Source of the DNA: an uncultured Acidobacteriota bacterium
Lineage (GTDB): Bacteria; Acidobacteriota; CAIWXX01
NCBI GenBank assembly: GCA_903916735.1
Contig: CAIWXX010000047.1
Span: 1 to 49,488 of the forward strand
Reading direction: 5' to 3'
Length of the DNA: 49,488 nt
In this document: piece by piece, positions 25,650-36,000 of the stretch
Numbering within the stretch: the stretch's first letter is position 1
Layout of the letters: each line of letters begins with the position of its first letter
The notes under the pieces: model-generated
Database searches by the model: none
What the model saw: only the letters and a program-made list of their open reading frames with translations
Told to the model about the DNA's origin: nothing
Program-made: the position numbers and the translations under genes

Positions 25650-27497
25650 TTATTGAAGGTGCTCATTGAGCCACAATTCGAGTGTTGCAATCGCCCAGAG
25701 CCGATGAGCATGGTTGGCACGACGGCTGTTGTGTTCGGAAAGCATGGCCTGGATGGCGGCCGGATTGAGCAGCCCCCGGCGAGAGATGGCCGAATTTGAA
25801 AGAACGTCTTTTAAAAAATCGCCGACAACAGGTTCGTCGCGGATCCAGTTTTTAAGCGGCACGCTGTGGCCGAGCTTGTCCTTCCGATTGATGATCTCAT
25901 CTGGAAGGACCGATTCCATCGCCTTGTGCTGAATATATTTTGTCTTTGACCAGCCGCGAATCTTGAGCCTACTGGGTATCTTCGACGAGTAGGCAATGAG
26001 ATTGGCTTCATAGAAAGGAAAGCGGGGCTCAACCTTGAACGCTCGCACCATGTCCTGCCGCCTGACGGCGAATCGAACAACGGTCTGCCAATCGGAGAAA
26101 AGGGACCGGCCGAGCAAGTCCGAGCCTGCCGAACCTTTATAAGTGGCTCGCAACTGATCCAGCGGATCGAGCTCGGAAAACTCATGCCAGAGTGCCGGGG
26201 ATGCCAGCCAATGCAAAGCATCAAGAGAATAGTAAATGCGCCAGCGGTGGCTGCCAAGAGCCGAGCCGAATGCCCAGCTTTCGGCGAAACGTTTTAATTT
26301 GACGACCAGATTCTTTTTCTGATCTGAATCAGGCAGAAAGGTAAAGAGCCGCATGGCCGGGGCCATTAGAGGGCGTGGGATCGCATCGACGATGCGGGCG
26401 GCTTTATCGGCGATATAAACCGGATGCCCGCCGAAAAGCTCATCCCCGCCGTCGCCGGTGAGCACATATGAAACCGTTCCTGCAGCCTGCTCGCCCAGCA
26501 GATACGACGCCACCTCAATCCCGGAGTCGCAGAAAGGCTCGTCCATGAACCGAACCATCTCGGCGATCCGGCACACTGCAGCGGCAGGAAACTCGACTTC
26601 CGTGTGCCGGGTGCCGAACTTCGTCGACATAATGCGGGCATAGCGTGATTCGTCAAACGTGTTTCCATGGCAGCGGAAAGAATATGTGAAGATGGGGCTT
26701 TGAAGCCGGCGCCGCATCAGGGCCAGGACGGAACTGCTGTCCATACCACCGGAGAGGAGCGTGCCAACGGGAGCATCTGGGGCGAGCTGTGAGGCAACGG
26801 ATTTCTGCATCAGCTCTTGGAGCCCTGCGGCGAGCGCGTCGGCATCCACCCGACCGACGGCGGCGAAGTCGAGTGTCCAATAGGGGTGGATCTGTGTGCC
26901 GGAGGAGAGCAGGCTCGTCACACGCCCGGGTTCGGCCTTGAGAATTCCATCGATAAAGGTTGTTGAAAAGGGATTGTAACAAAGGAGCAGATATGTATAG
27001 AGAGCCTCATGGCAGAGCCTCTTCTCGGCTCCCGGAAGGCCCGTCAGCGGGGCGATGGAGCTGCCGAAGGCGGCATATTTACTACCATTGTAGTAAAAGA
27101 GAGGCTCCGCACCGACGCGGTCCCGGATCAATCGGACCGCGCTCTCAGACTCGTCCCAGATCGCCACCGCGAATTTGCCTTCCCAACGGGCTGGGGCATT
27201 GCGGCCGTGTTTTTCAAAAGAACGGAGCAGAAGTTCCGCGATACTGCTATTGCGCCGGAGATCGGGGTGTTGCGAGCGCAGTTCCGACTCATTGCTGAGG
27301 TAGCCTTCCCACACCAGCGCCAGATGGCGATCGCCTGTCTGGGCGAACCCGCCGGCGAGAGTCGGCAATGCGGATGGGCACCAGATCAGCCCGGCCGGTC
27401 CGCGGAGAAAACGGCGGGCCGTAGAATGACCCTTATCGAAATGGCTCAGAATGTCCGGCTGAGCGACCCCTTCCCTATCCAAATAGCCAAAAATCAC
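25650..27497 (-). CDS. Asparagine-synthase-like amidotransferase lacking the N-terminal Cys
   Basis: Protein of 615 residues with the two-domain build of glutamine-hydrolysing asparagine synthetases. The N-terminal Ntn-hydrolase fold (1-190; R-D-R-V-G-A-E-P-L-F-Y) precedes a synthetase domain (about 215-610) with PP-loop L-L-S-G-G-M-D-S-S-S-V and V-L-T-G-D-G-G-D-E-L-F-G-G. The catalytic Cys normally right after Met (M-C-G-I-x-G) is missing: the protein starts M-I-F-G-Y-L-D-R-E-G, and no other start upstream restores it. Glutaminase activity is therefore probably lost. Either it uses free ammonia or, like beta-lactam synthetase and lasso cyclases, it adenylates a substrate and captures another nucleophile. 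The PMT-like transferase downstream suggests envelope sugar or peptide modification. Confidence 0.85.
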   Translation of the reverse strand: MIFGYLDREGVAQPDILSHFDKGHSTARRFLRGPAGLIWCPSALPTLAGGFAQTGDRHLALVWEGYLSNESELRSQHPDLRRNSSIAELLLRSFEKHGRNAPARWEGKFAVAIWDESESAVRLIRDRVGAEPLFYYNGSKYAAFGSSIAPLTGLPGAEKRLCHEALYTYLLLCYNPFSTTFIDGILKAEPGRVTSLLSSGTQIHPYWTLDFAAVGRVDADALAAGLQELMQKSVASQLAPDAPVGTLLSGGMDSSSVLALMRRRLQSPIFTYSFRCHGNTFDESRYARIMSTKFGTRHTEVEFPAAAVCRIAEMVRFMDEPFCDSGIEVASYLLGEQAAGTVSYVLTGDGGDELFGGHPVYIADKAARIVDAIPRPLMAPAMRLFTFLPDSDQKKNLVVKLKRFAESWAFGSALGSHRWRIYYSLDALHWLASPALWHEFSELDPLDQLRATYKGSAGSDLLGRSLFSDWQTVVRFAVRRQDMVRAFKVEPRFPFYEANLIAYSSKIPSRLKIRGWSKTKYIQHKAMESVLPDEIINRKDKLGHSVPLKNWIRDEPVVGDFLKDVLSNSAISRRGLLNPAAIQAMLSEHNSRRANHAHRLWAIATLELWLNEHLQ

Positions 27498-27620
27498 GAC
27501 GCAAAAGCCTATTGCATATGACAGGTGGTTTTCAATAGGGATGTTTCAATCCCACATCTGCGGATGTCACGTCAACCATCGGCCCTCAGAATTGAATGCA
27601 TCGATTGAATGCCGGCGCCG

Positions 27621-28385
27621 CTACTGTTTTCTCGCGACCAGTGATATCGCCGACTGGGCTGTCGGAGTGACAAGAACATCGACGATGTTGACGTGTTCCT
27701 GCCGCGTCGCGCAAAAGAGAACAACCTCCGCAATGTCCGCGCCGGTCAGTGGCCTCACACCATGATAAGCCTTGGCGGCCCGTTCGCTGTCCCCATGGAA
27801 GCGCACCAGACTGAATTCGGTTTCACAGAGTCCCGGATCGACGCTCGAAACGCGAATTCCGGTACCGTGGAGATCCAGGCGCATGCCAAATGTCAATGCT
27901 TTGACCGATGCTTTTGTCGAGCAGTAGACACTGCCCCCTGGATAGACATCATGCCCGGCGAGCGAGCCGATATTGATGATGTGCCCGTGTCCGCGCTCCA
28001 CCATGCCGGGAATAACCGCGTGGCTGATGTAAAGAAGCCCTTTGACGTTCGTGTCGATCATCTCGTCCCAGTCCTCCTGGTCGGCATCATAGATCTTGCC
28101 GATGCCCCGAGCGAGGCCGGCATTGTTGAGAAGGATGTCGATCGAGGTCCACTCCGCCGGCAGATGTGCAACCGCGGCTTCGACTGCGGCACGATCACGC
28201 ACGTCCAGAGTCAAGCAATGACATGGCACTTTCAATTCGGCGGCAAGCTTATCGAGGCAATCGCGACGTCGCGCAGCTATCAGCAGGCGAGCTCCTGCCG
28301 CCGCGAACCCGCGCACACAGGCCTCTCCGATTCCTGAGCTGGCCCCGGTGACGAATATAATTTTATCTTTCAGGCTCATTGACAT
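27621..28385 (-). CDS. Short-chain dehydrogenase/reductase (YdfG-like)
   Basis: Classical SDR of about 254 residues: T-G-A-S-S-G-I-G nucleotide-binding loop, N-N-A-G, catalytic Ser in N-I-G-S-L-A-G and Y-C-S-T-K. A-A-R-R after the second strand suggests NADP preference. Starts at GTG 28394, ATG 28385 or ATG 28379 are possible; 28385 is chosen because GGGGTGA lies at a suitable distance upstream. It resembles 3-hydroxy-acid/serine dehydrogenases, but the substrate is not determinable. Confidence 0.87.
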   Translation of the reverse strand: MSMSLKDKIIFVTGASSGIGEACVRGFAAAGARLLIAARRRDCLDKLAAELKVPCHCLTLDVRDRAAVEAAVAHLPAEWTSIDILLNNAGLARGIGKIYDADQEDWDEMIDTNVKGLLYISHAVIPGMVERGHGHIINIGSLAGHDVYPGGSVYCSTKASVKALTFGMRLDLHGTGIRVSSVDPGLCETEFSLVRFHGDSERAAKAYHGVRPLTGADIAEVVLFCATRQEHVNIVDVLVTPTAQSAISLVARKQ

Positions 28386-28587
28386 TTCATTCACCCCACT
28401 GATAAGTCACAGTCGACATGGTCATAAGGTGGAAGAGTATGGCTTGTTTCGTTCTCTGTCAACGAGATGCCGCATCGCCTCTGAGCGTTATCACGATTTA
28501 GATTCACCACACCACCCGATCAACACCTGTCGAATGTCCATCAGAAAAATTGCACACTCATAATTTGGAGCATCGAATGGACCCGCC

Positions 28588-28639
28588 GATGAACACGGAT
28601 AAACACAGATACCCGGCGTCCGATCTGTGTTCATCTGTG
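28588..28639. repeat. Palindromic AACACGGATAAACACAGAT-type element
   Basis: In the 352-base gap before rmlA, GATGAACACGGATAAACACAGAT (28588-28610 when read as two abutting halves) faces ATCTGTGTTCATCTGTG (28623-28639). AACACAGAT and ATCTGTGTT pair exactly across a 12-base spacer. Similar 'atgaacacggataaacacagat' strings recur as dispersed intergenic repeats in many unrelated bacterial genomes (general knowledge, not checked here). No other feature is seen in this gap. Confidence 0.6.
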
Positions 28640-28737
28640 ATTTCAAAGGGCTGACCTTGCCGGCAACCATTTTGTCGTGCACCCCAGCCTGTCCACGACA
28701 ATTGAAACCGCAAGGCTTTTGATGCTAGATTGACCGA

Positions 28738-29802
28738 ATGCGTGGACTAATTTTAAGTGGTGGAAGAGGCACTCGGCTGCGGCCTCTCACATTCACCAAC
28801 GCCAAGCAGCTTGTCCCGGTCGCCAACAAGCCGGTTCTTTTTTATGGGATCGAGGCCCTCGTGGCTGCCGGCATCATGGAGATCGGGATTGTCGTCGGAG
28901 ATACACGAGAAGAAATCCGGTCCGCCGTCGGCGACGGCAGTCATTGGGGATGCCGGATTACATACATCGAGCAGGAGGCACCCTTGGGGCTCGCCCATGC
29001 CGTCCTAATCTCCGAGGACTTTTTGAAGGGCGAGCCTTTTGTCATGTACCTCGGCGACAACCTCATCAAGAACGGCATCACGGCGCTGGTGGATGAATTC
29101 CGCGTACGACGACCGAATGCGCAGATTCTGCTGGCACATGTTCCAAACCCATCGCAGTTCGGCGTCGCCGAGCTCGAAGGCGGGCGCATCGTTAAGCTTG
29201 TGGAGAAGCCTCGGCATCCGAAGAGCGATCTGGCGCTGGTTGGCGTCTACATGTTCGATCCGAATATCTTCCCAGCCGTCAAGGCGATTTCGCCATCGTG
29301 GCGAGGCGAGCTGGAGATCACGGATGCAATCCAGCACCTCGTCGATCAGGGCCTCATCGTCGAACCTCATGTGGTCGACGGATGGTGGAAGGATATGGGC
29401 AAGGTTGAAGATCTACTCGAAGCCAATCGCCTCGTCCTGGAGACTTTTGAACAACGAATCGAAGGATCGGTTGACGCAGAGAGCCGTATTGAGGGGAAGG
29501 TCGTCATCGAGAAAGGCGCGCAGGTGGTGGCAAGTGTCATTCGCGGGCCGGCGATCATCGGGATGAACGCACAGATCAGCCATTCCTATGTCGGGCCGTT
29601 CTCTTCAATCCACAATAATGTCAAAATCACGGACAGCGAAATCGAGCATTCCATCGTTCTCGAGAATGCCGCCATCGAATCGATCAACGACCGAATTGAA
29701 AGCAGCCTCATCGGGCGCAACGCCAGAATTTCGAAATTAAGCCTCAAGCCGCGCGCCTGGCGGTTCAATATCGGAGACAACAGCGAAATCGGAGTCCATT
29801 AG
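28738..29802 (+). CDS. rmlA: Glucose-1-phosphate thymidylyltransferase, long form
   Basis: Protein of 354 residues. It has the nucleotidyltransferase signature G-G-R-G-T-R-L-R-P-L-T, K-Q-L-V-P-V-A-N-K-P, and D-N-L-I as metal-binding Asp. The C-terminal left-handed beta-helix repeats (about 250-350) mark the long RmlA type seen in antibiotic and archaeal/bacterial clusters. It catalyses dTTP plus glucose-1-phosphate to dTDP-glucose, the first step to dTDP-L-rhamnose and other deoxysugars. rmlB and rmlD follow on the same strand. Confidence 0.92.
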   Translation: MRGLILSGGRGTRLRPLTFTNAKQLVPVANKPVLFYGIEALVAAGIMEIGIVVGDTREEIRSAVGDGSHWGCRITYIEQEAPLGLAHAVLISEDFLKGEPFVMYLGDNLIKNGITALVDEFRVRRPNAQILLAHVPNPSQFGVAELEGGRIVKLVEKPRHPKSDLALVGVYMFDPNIFPAVKAISPSWRGELEITDAIQHLVDQGLIVEPHVVDGWWKDMGKVEDLLEANRLVLETFEQRIEGSVDAESRIEGKVVIEKGAQVVASVIRGPAIIGMNAQISHSYVGPFSSIHNNVKITDSEIEHSIVLENAAIESINDRIESSLIGRNARISKLSLKPRAWRFNIGDNSEIGVH

Positions 29803-29889
29803 AGAGAAGGGACTAGGGAAAGGGGCTAGGGACTAGAATCGCCGTGCAAAATAAATCAATTTTTTGCGTCCGCATATGGAGTCGCACCC

Positions 29890-30942
29890 GTGAGTAGTTC
29901 TTCTTTTCTGCCAACCAACCCCCGATACCTGATCACCGGCGGGGCCGGGTTCATCGGGAGCAATTTCATCCATCAACTCCTGCGCGAAGAACCCGAGTGT
30001 TCGATCGTGAATCTGGACAAACTCACCTACGCCGGCAATCTCGCGAACCTGGACGATGTGGCTGGAGATGAACGATACAGATTCGTGAAAGGTGATATCG
30101 GCGATGCGCGCCTTGTGGAGGGGCTCATCGAATCCACTACGATTGTAGTAAATTTCGCGGCTGAAACTCATGTCGATCGTTCCATTCTGGATCCGCTTTC
30201 CTTCATCACAACCGATGTGATGGGCACCGGCGTGCTGCTTGAAGCTTTTCGTAAGAAAGGCGGGCGGCGTTTTCTTCATATTTCTACCGATGAGGTTTAC
30301 GGGAGCATCGATCAAGGGTTCTTCCGCGAGGAAGATCCGATCAATCCCAGTTCCCCCTATTCCGCATCCAAGGCGGGCGGCGACAGGCTCGCCTACTCCT
30401 ATTTTGTAACATACGGCCTTCCGGTCATTATCGCCCGCCCGAGCAATACATTCGGACCCTATCAATACCCTGAGAAAGCCATCCCGCTTTTTTCGACAAA
30501 CGCCCTCGACGATCACTCCCTGCCACTCTACGGCGACGGGAAAAATGTCCGCGACTGGCTCTTCGTCGAAGATCTCTGTCGCGGGTTGCGGCTGCTCATT
30601 CAAAAGGCCGAGCCCGGGAAAGCGTACAATCTGGGCGGAGGCAACGAGCTTCAAAACCGGGATCTGATCCGCAAGATTCTCCACATTCTCGGGAAACCCG
30701 AATCACTGATTCAGCCGGTCAAGGATCGGCTCGGGCACGACCGCCGGTATGCGCTGGATTCAAGTCGAGCGCGCTCTCTCGGTTGGACGCCGAGCACGTC
30801 TTTTGATCAGGCGATCGAAGCGACAGTGCGCTGGTATGCCGATCACCGGCCCTGGTGGGAAGCCATCAAGCTGAAGAGCGAAGATTACAAGCAGTACTAT
30901 CAAACGCAATACGGCGCGGATAAAAAGCAAGAGAGCCGATGA
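29890..30942 (+). CDS. rmlB: dTDP-glucose 4,6-dehydratase
   Basis: Extended SDR of 350 residues: T-G-G-A-G-F-I-G-S-N NAD-binding loop, A-E-T-H-V-D-R-S, I-S-T-D-E-V-Y-G with the catalytic Thr-Asp-Glu triad of RmlB, and Y-S-A-S-K-A. Starts at GTG 29890; no strong ribosome-binding site is visible. The 87 bases between rmlA and this gene contain a short iterated 'gggactaggg/ggggctaggg' motif near 29810-29836. Product: dTDP-4-keto-6-deoxyglucose. Confidence 0.93.
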   Translation: MSSSSFLPTNPRYLITGGAGFIGSNFIHQLLREEPECSIVNLDKLTYAGNLANLDDVAGDERYRFVKGDIGDARLVEGLIESTTIVVNFAAETHVDRSILDPLSFITTDVMGTGVLLEAFRKKGGRRFLHISTDEVYGSIDQGFFREEDPINPSSPYSASKAGGDRLAYSYFVTYGLPVIIARPSNTFGPYQYPEKAIPLFSTNALDDHSLPLYGDGKNVRDWLFVEDLCRGLRLLIQKAEPGKAYNLGGGNELQNRDLIRKILHILGKPESLIQPVKDRLGHDRRYALDSSRARSLGWTPSTSFDQAIEATVRWYADHRPWWEAIKLKSEDYKQYYQTQYGADKKQESR

Positions 30943-31098
30943 CCTGCTTTGACGAAGCGCACATCGGAAAATTCGGCAGGCCGACAAATCTCACGCAATG
31001 AATAGTTCCATCGAAGAGCTCGGATATGTCGCATCCAACCGGCGTTCATTCGCAATCATCTGTGGGTTCACTTTCTTTTTCTTGAACTGAAGCACGTG

Positions 31099-31944
31099 AT
31101 GCGTGTTGTTGTCACAGGTGCCGAAGGACAGCTCGGGAGAGAAATCGTTTCGCTCCTGCATGCGGCCGAATACGAGGTCTTTCCTTCCGATATCGCCCAT
31201 CTCGATATCGGAGACAACAAGACCATCATGGACGCAATAGCCCATCTCTCTCCCGGTCTCATCATCAACTGCGCGGCGTACACTGACGTCGATGGATGCG
31301 AAAAAAATCGCTCGCTGGCTGACCGAGTCAACCGGGATGGCCCGGCGAACCTTGCGCGAGCGGCCGCGGCGGCTGCCGCCATCATCGTGCACTATTCAAC
31401 CGATTTCGTTTTTGATGGAACCAATGGCAAACCGTACACCGAAACAGATGCACCCCACCCGCTTTCAGCCTACGGCCTCTCAAAGTTGGCAGGCGACCAG
31501 GCCGTTCAGACAATAGCGCCGGATCACCTCATCATCCGGACATCATGGGTCTATGGACACGGCCCGAAGAATTTTGTCCTGTCGATTGCGAGGCAGTTAC
31601 ATGCGGGCAAAAAGGCATTGCGCGTTGTCGAGGAAAAGGGATCTCCGACTTACGCTCGGGACCTGGCTGAAGCAACCATGGCGCTGCTTGGCCGCAGCGT
31701 TCGCGGCCTCGTCAACTTCTGTAACTCAGGAGAATGCACGCGCCTTGAGTATGCCCGGGAGATCGCTCGCCTTCTCGGAGCCGATGTGGAGGTCACGCCG
31801 ATATCAAGCGAGGAATTGAATCTGCCGGCGCGCCGGCCCGCCTATTCCACGCTCGACCGCTCCCTCTACAAGCGCTTGACAGGGCAATTCCCACGCCCCT
31901 GGCAGACCGCGCTTGAGGATTACATCAAAAGGGAATTGGTGTAA
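31099..31944 (+). CDS. rmlD: dTDP-4-dehydrorhamnose reductase
   Basis: Protein of about 282 residues: V-T-G-A-E-G-Q-L-G-R-E nucleotide-binding loop, N-C-A-A-Y-T-D-V-D, and Y-G-L-S-K. These are the usual RmlD motifs. The ATG at 31099 follows a GTG at 31096. It completes dTDP-L-rhamnose, but rmlC (the 3,5-epimerase) is not in the window. Either it lies elsewhere or the final product is a different 6-deoxyhexose. Confidence 0.9.
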   Translation: MRVVVTGAEGQLGREIVSLLHAAEYEVFPSDIAHLDIGDNKTIMDAIAHLSPGLIINCAAYTDVDGCEKNRSLADRVNRDGPANLARAAAAAAAIIVHYSTDFVFDGTNGKPYTETDAPHPLSAYGLSKLAGDQAVQTIAPDHLIIRTSWVYGHGPKNFVLSIARQLHAGKKALRVVEEKGSPTYARDLAEATMALLGRSVRGLVNFCNSGECTRLEYAREIARLLGADVEVTPISSEELNLPARRPAYSTLDRSLYKRLTGQFPRPWQTALEDYIKRELV

Positions 31945-32253
31945 AAGACTGCGGACCCGCTCAGTTGACGCGTCAGGGACTCTCAGCAGCAAAGCAGAGG
32001 CTGAATACTCCCACATGCGAACCATGAATGCACAGTTGATCGTCAAGGTTGGGGCATTCGCAATCGCGCGCTGGTACAGCCCTTTGGATACAACCAAGTT
32101 GCAGTTGTCGTAGCCCGGGGCGGCAACGAGCCCCAATTTGAAGCACCCCGACTGATCAGTGAGTCCTTCACGCAGTCAGGTTCCATGCCGGCGACGGCGA
32201 TGGAAGATTAGTTTGGCCAATGAGTGGTATGATTAAACCAAAGCGGAGGAGAT
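31945..32253. other. Intergenic stretch without recognised gene
   Basis: 309 bases between rmlD and the lipoprotein gene. Only a small GGGGC/GCCCC hairpin near 32115-32135 is visible, without a T-run. GGAGGAG just before 32254 is the ribosome-binding site of the next gene. Confidence 0.5.
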
Positions 32254-32850
32254 ATGCCAAAGAAGGTTTTAGGCTCCATCTGTCTCGTGGCAGCGATCGG
32301 ATTTGTTTCCTGCGAGCCGCCGAAATCCCAAAATCCACTTTCGGATCCAAAAGGCGCCAAGGCCGACCTGCGCCTGGCGGGACTCTGGGCTGGACACATG
32401 AATAAGGATGTGGACTATATCGTTTTCGCTCCCAGGGAAGATCAAATGATGGACCTTGTCCTGATCGGGCAGGACTCGAAAGACGGCGCCTTCACGATGC
32501 ATTATGAATTTTATCCAACGACCATCGACGGCAAGGATTACATGAACCTGCGGAGCAAGTTTTTTCCGGATCCCGACTCCGAGAAGTTCGTCCTATCTCC
32601 AACATTTTTTTTCGCAAGATATGAAATCTCCAAGGATGGCATCCTGTCTCTCTGGCCAATGAGCGACGATGAAGTCAAGAAAGCCATCACCAATGAAAAA
32701 CTCGAAGGTAACGTCGACGCTATACCGATGATCACCGCCGATTCGGCCAAACTGAGTGAATTCATCAAAAACGCCGATCCCGAGGAGCTCTTCTGGTTTA
32801 TGGGCAAGTATAAAAAGGCAGTCATCGATCTCCCATCAACTGAAAAATAA
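32254..32850 (+). CDS. Predicted lipoprotein of unknown function
   Basis: Protein of 198 residues with a short signal peptide ending in G-F-V-S-C, an acceptable lipobox, followed by a Pro/Ser linker. The mature part is beta-rich (G-L-W-A-G-H-M, I-V-F-A-P, L-V-L-I-G-Q-D) and ends with charged helices. GGAGGAG upstream of the ATG fixes the start. The pattern (a lipoprotein asking 'how much' of a compact domain) resembles small periplasmic domains but I do not recognise the family. Confidence 0.7.
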   Translation: MPKKVLGSICLVAAIGFVSCEPPKSQNPLSDPKGAKADLRLAGLWAGHMNKDVDYIVFAPREDQMMDLVLIGQDSKDGAFTMHYEFYPTTIDGKDYMNLRSKFFPDPDSEKFVLSPTFFFARYEISKDGILSLWPMSDDEVKKAITNEKLEGNVDAIPMITADSAKLSEFIKNADPEELFWFMGKYKKAVIDLPSTEK

Positions 32851-32901
32851 GTCGGCGGATCATAGTCAATCGCGCTGATTTCATCGATCCAGGGAGATGA
32901 C

Positions 32902-32960
32902 TGACCACGGCCACGCCAAAGTCGGACTGATGCGTATTCAGGAAATCATCGAAATGGTGA
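32902..32960 (+). repeat. Dispersed repeat, copy A
   Basis: Bases 32902-32960 match 38995-39053 at about 80% over 59 bases, both in gaps between genes. Read as protein, copy A gives D-H-G-H-A-K-V-G-L-M-R-I-Q-E-I-I-E-M and copy B D-H-G-H-L-K-V-R-P-M-R-H-Q-E-I-I-K-M. Many of the differences are conservative at protein level, so this looks like a remnant of a coding element present twice. Confidence 0.55.
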
Positions 32961-33017
32961 AGATGAAGCGATGCGTGAAAAATATCACTTCAATCAAAGA
33001 CTCGTTCCTCTTGACTG

Positions 33018-36000
33018 CTACTGTGCGGCATCCGATGGAGGCTTTGGAGGTGAGGACAGAGTCAGTCGTGATTGTTTCTCATGTGTCTTCCACATTCCGC
33101 CTGTTGTGAAACAGGTCCATCCCCATTTGATCCAGCCGATGAAAGATGCCGCAAGCCAGAGCGCCCATGCCAGCATCGCCAATCGGTAGACCATCAGCGG
33201 GACCGAGATCACCCAGGCATGGGGCAACATTTCCCCTGATCGATCCTGGTACCATCGGAGGAGCTGCGCACTCGATCCGTTGCCGGAGATCTGCATCTCG
33301 GGCCGTCCGAGGAGTCCTTGTGTGATTGAATAGAGGAGGCTGCCAAGAGCGATCATAGTGAGAACCACCAAAAGGAACTGCACGATTTGGAACACAGTGA
33401 CGCTCGCGGCAGGCCGCTTCTTCCGGGCTCCGAGGACGAGGAACCAAACGGCGATGATGGCCGCGATCACAAGCGGCGTTTGCGTCAGCCCCAGCGACAG
33501 GAGGAACCAATGATGAGCGCGCAGCGGGGTGATGCGGTAACGGCCCAGGCCGATGCTGAGGAGCGCCAGCACCACGAGTAGGCTCCAGAAGAGGACCGCA
33601 GGGCCGAGTCGAGGACCTCCGACCACCAGCATCCACCGGTCGGCAGGCATCCGCATATCGATCCCCGCATTGACGCTATCGATCCCGACGTTGACATCCG
33701 GCGTTCGGAAGAGAAGACTGATGCCGTTTGCCTGTCGCCAGATAACCTGAGCATTGTGGCCTCCGGGCGTGACGGTCAGGGTCACCATCCGCCCTTCCTG
33801 TCGCACAGGCAGTGCGATGTTATCGACTGAGACAGATTGCAGTTCGGCGCTGTCCGGCAGTGTGATCACATGCTGGTTGCCGCGGCTGCTGCGGAGATTC
33901 AGCGCGAGAGTGATATCGGTGGAGCGTAACCCTGGGTTCATGGTCAGGGTTGATTTATCGATCGTGAGCGTCTGTCCGGGAACTCCTTCGGGACGGCTGA
34001 TTTTGATCGTCACGGATTCGCCTGGCCATGGCCGCCATTCACGAACCCGCATCTCAGATCCGGTTGGAGCGTGAATTGTGGGGATGCCCTGTGGTTCGGC
34101 ATGCCAAATAGGGCTCGCATTCAACATCCAAACTTCCACCCACGGCACTGCATCAGGAGCCTTGAATAGAATTGCGGAGCTCACCGGCAAAACAGACGTC
34201 CATTCAACTTCTGTTGTCTGCGGGCTCATGCTGACCTGTGCTTTTCCCTTTTCGACTCGCACATCCGCCGTCGTGACGGATTCGCCATCCAACAACGGGA
34301 TCTCGACGACGACAGCGGCACCGGGAGGACTCAGCCTCACAACGCGCGTTTCGACCTGCCATGTGAGTCCAAGCATGAGAGATCGCTCCACGGCAACAAA
34401 GGGCGGAAGGGTTTCTTGCTGCAGCGATTCGGCGGCGTCGGCATTCGCCACGCGCTTCCGAGTCAGTTGCAGGTTGTCCTCGGCCAGCCCATCCTCATGC
34501 AGCCCATCCAGAATCCACCCATTCACCACGGCTTCGACGCGATGAGGCTTGAGTGGCAGAGGGATCTGCACGGTTTCGCGATCCGGCAGCGCTCCCTGCA
34601 AGATGATTTGGTGCATCCCGGCTGAGAGAGGAATCCAGAGGATGCCGTTGGTGGTGCGGAGGAGTCCGCGAGCAGGCGAGCCGTCGAGGACGACGCTTTG
34701 TGGGACCCACTGTTGAGCGCCTCCCGGGAGCGGCACTGCGGTGTCGGCTTCGACATTCACTTCGAGCCTGGCCGTCAGCATCGAGGCGGACACATCAATC
34801 TTAAGGCGAGGGCTCTCGGCGCAATTGGGAGCGCAATCGGGCTTTTTCAAAAGCCTGGTCTGCAGTTCCTGCAGGAGCTCATTTGATGGGAAATCAGCGC
34901 TCGCAAATCGCGGGCTCAATCCCATGACCATCAAAATGACAAGAATGGCAGACGCCGATTTGGGAGTGCCGATGACGGCCCGAAATTTCTTGAACCATGT
35001 GAGAACCGGGAATCCGAGGAGGCAGAGCACGAGTACAACGGTGAGCACAATGCGCAGCCAGGAGAGCAGAAAATTGAGGCGTGGAGAAATGAAGAAAAAC
35101 CTGAGCCGCTGATTCGCTTCAACAGGGCCGCGCCATGTCAGCGACACGGTGCTCCAGGTCCAATCCGGAAGCCCTGGACCCGTGGAGACAAGCGCAGTCG
35201 GATCAGGGGCGTAAAGATTATTCGCTGTTGATATAAATCCGAGCCCGCCCAAATTACTTTGGCTTTCAACTCGCCCGAATTTCTCATCTGCATCTCTGCG
35301 TACGACTTCTTGCTTCGTCGCTTCCTTCTCCGGCATCGGCGAAGAGGGCGGTTTTGCATAGCCAAGCGACATCACATTTTTCGTTTCCTGTGCAGGCTCA
35401 CTTAAAGCACCGGCAGTGGGGCTTACCAATTGTGGATAGAGTGCCTGCCGGGCTTGGAGCGCAAGAAATGGAATCATCAGCAAAGCCAGCGCAATGCGCG
35501 CACCGAATCGATAAACTTTCATCCATTTTAAGAAACCGCCTTCGGGAAGCACTCGCACGAGAGCTTCTCCGGCCGGCACCACCAGCCAGATCCACTGCAG
35601 CGCGAAATCTTCCTGCCAGGACAATGTCGCAGTGACAAACGCAAACACTCCCCAGCCCGCCCCCCAAAGCTTCCAGACGGAGAATGCAATGATGAGCACG
35701 AGAAAGAGATCAAGCAGAGTCCATGCATCCACCCATGTCGGCGTCGCGCGGTCAACCCCGATAGCATGGATAAGTCGCCAGCCTGGAGGCAAGTGCAGCA
35801 GCCCCGATGCCTCTTCGAAATTGTGATTCCAGCTGACGGCAGGCACAACCCAAATTCTCCCGGCAATCCTGCTATCGGCTTCCAGATCGACTTGACCTTG
35901 TCGGATCTCAAATCCGTTAGCGCCGCCTTTTGCGAGCGCTGTAATAAACTGATCCTTTCCTCCGACGGCAACCCGGCCCAGCTTAGTTTCAGGCGCCATC

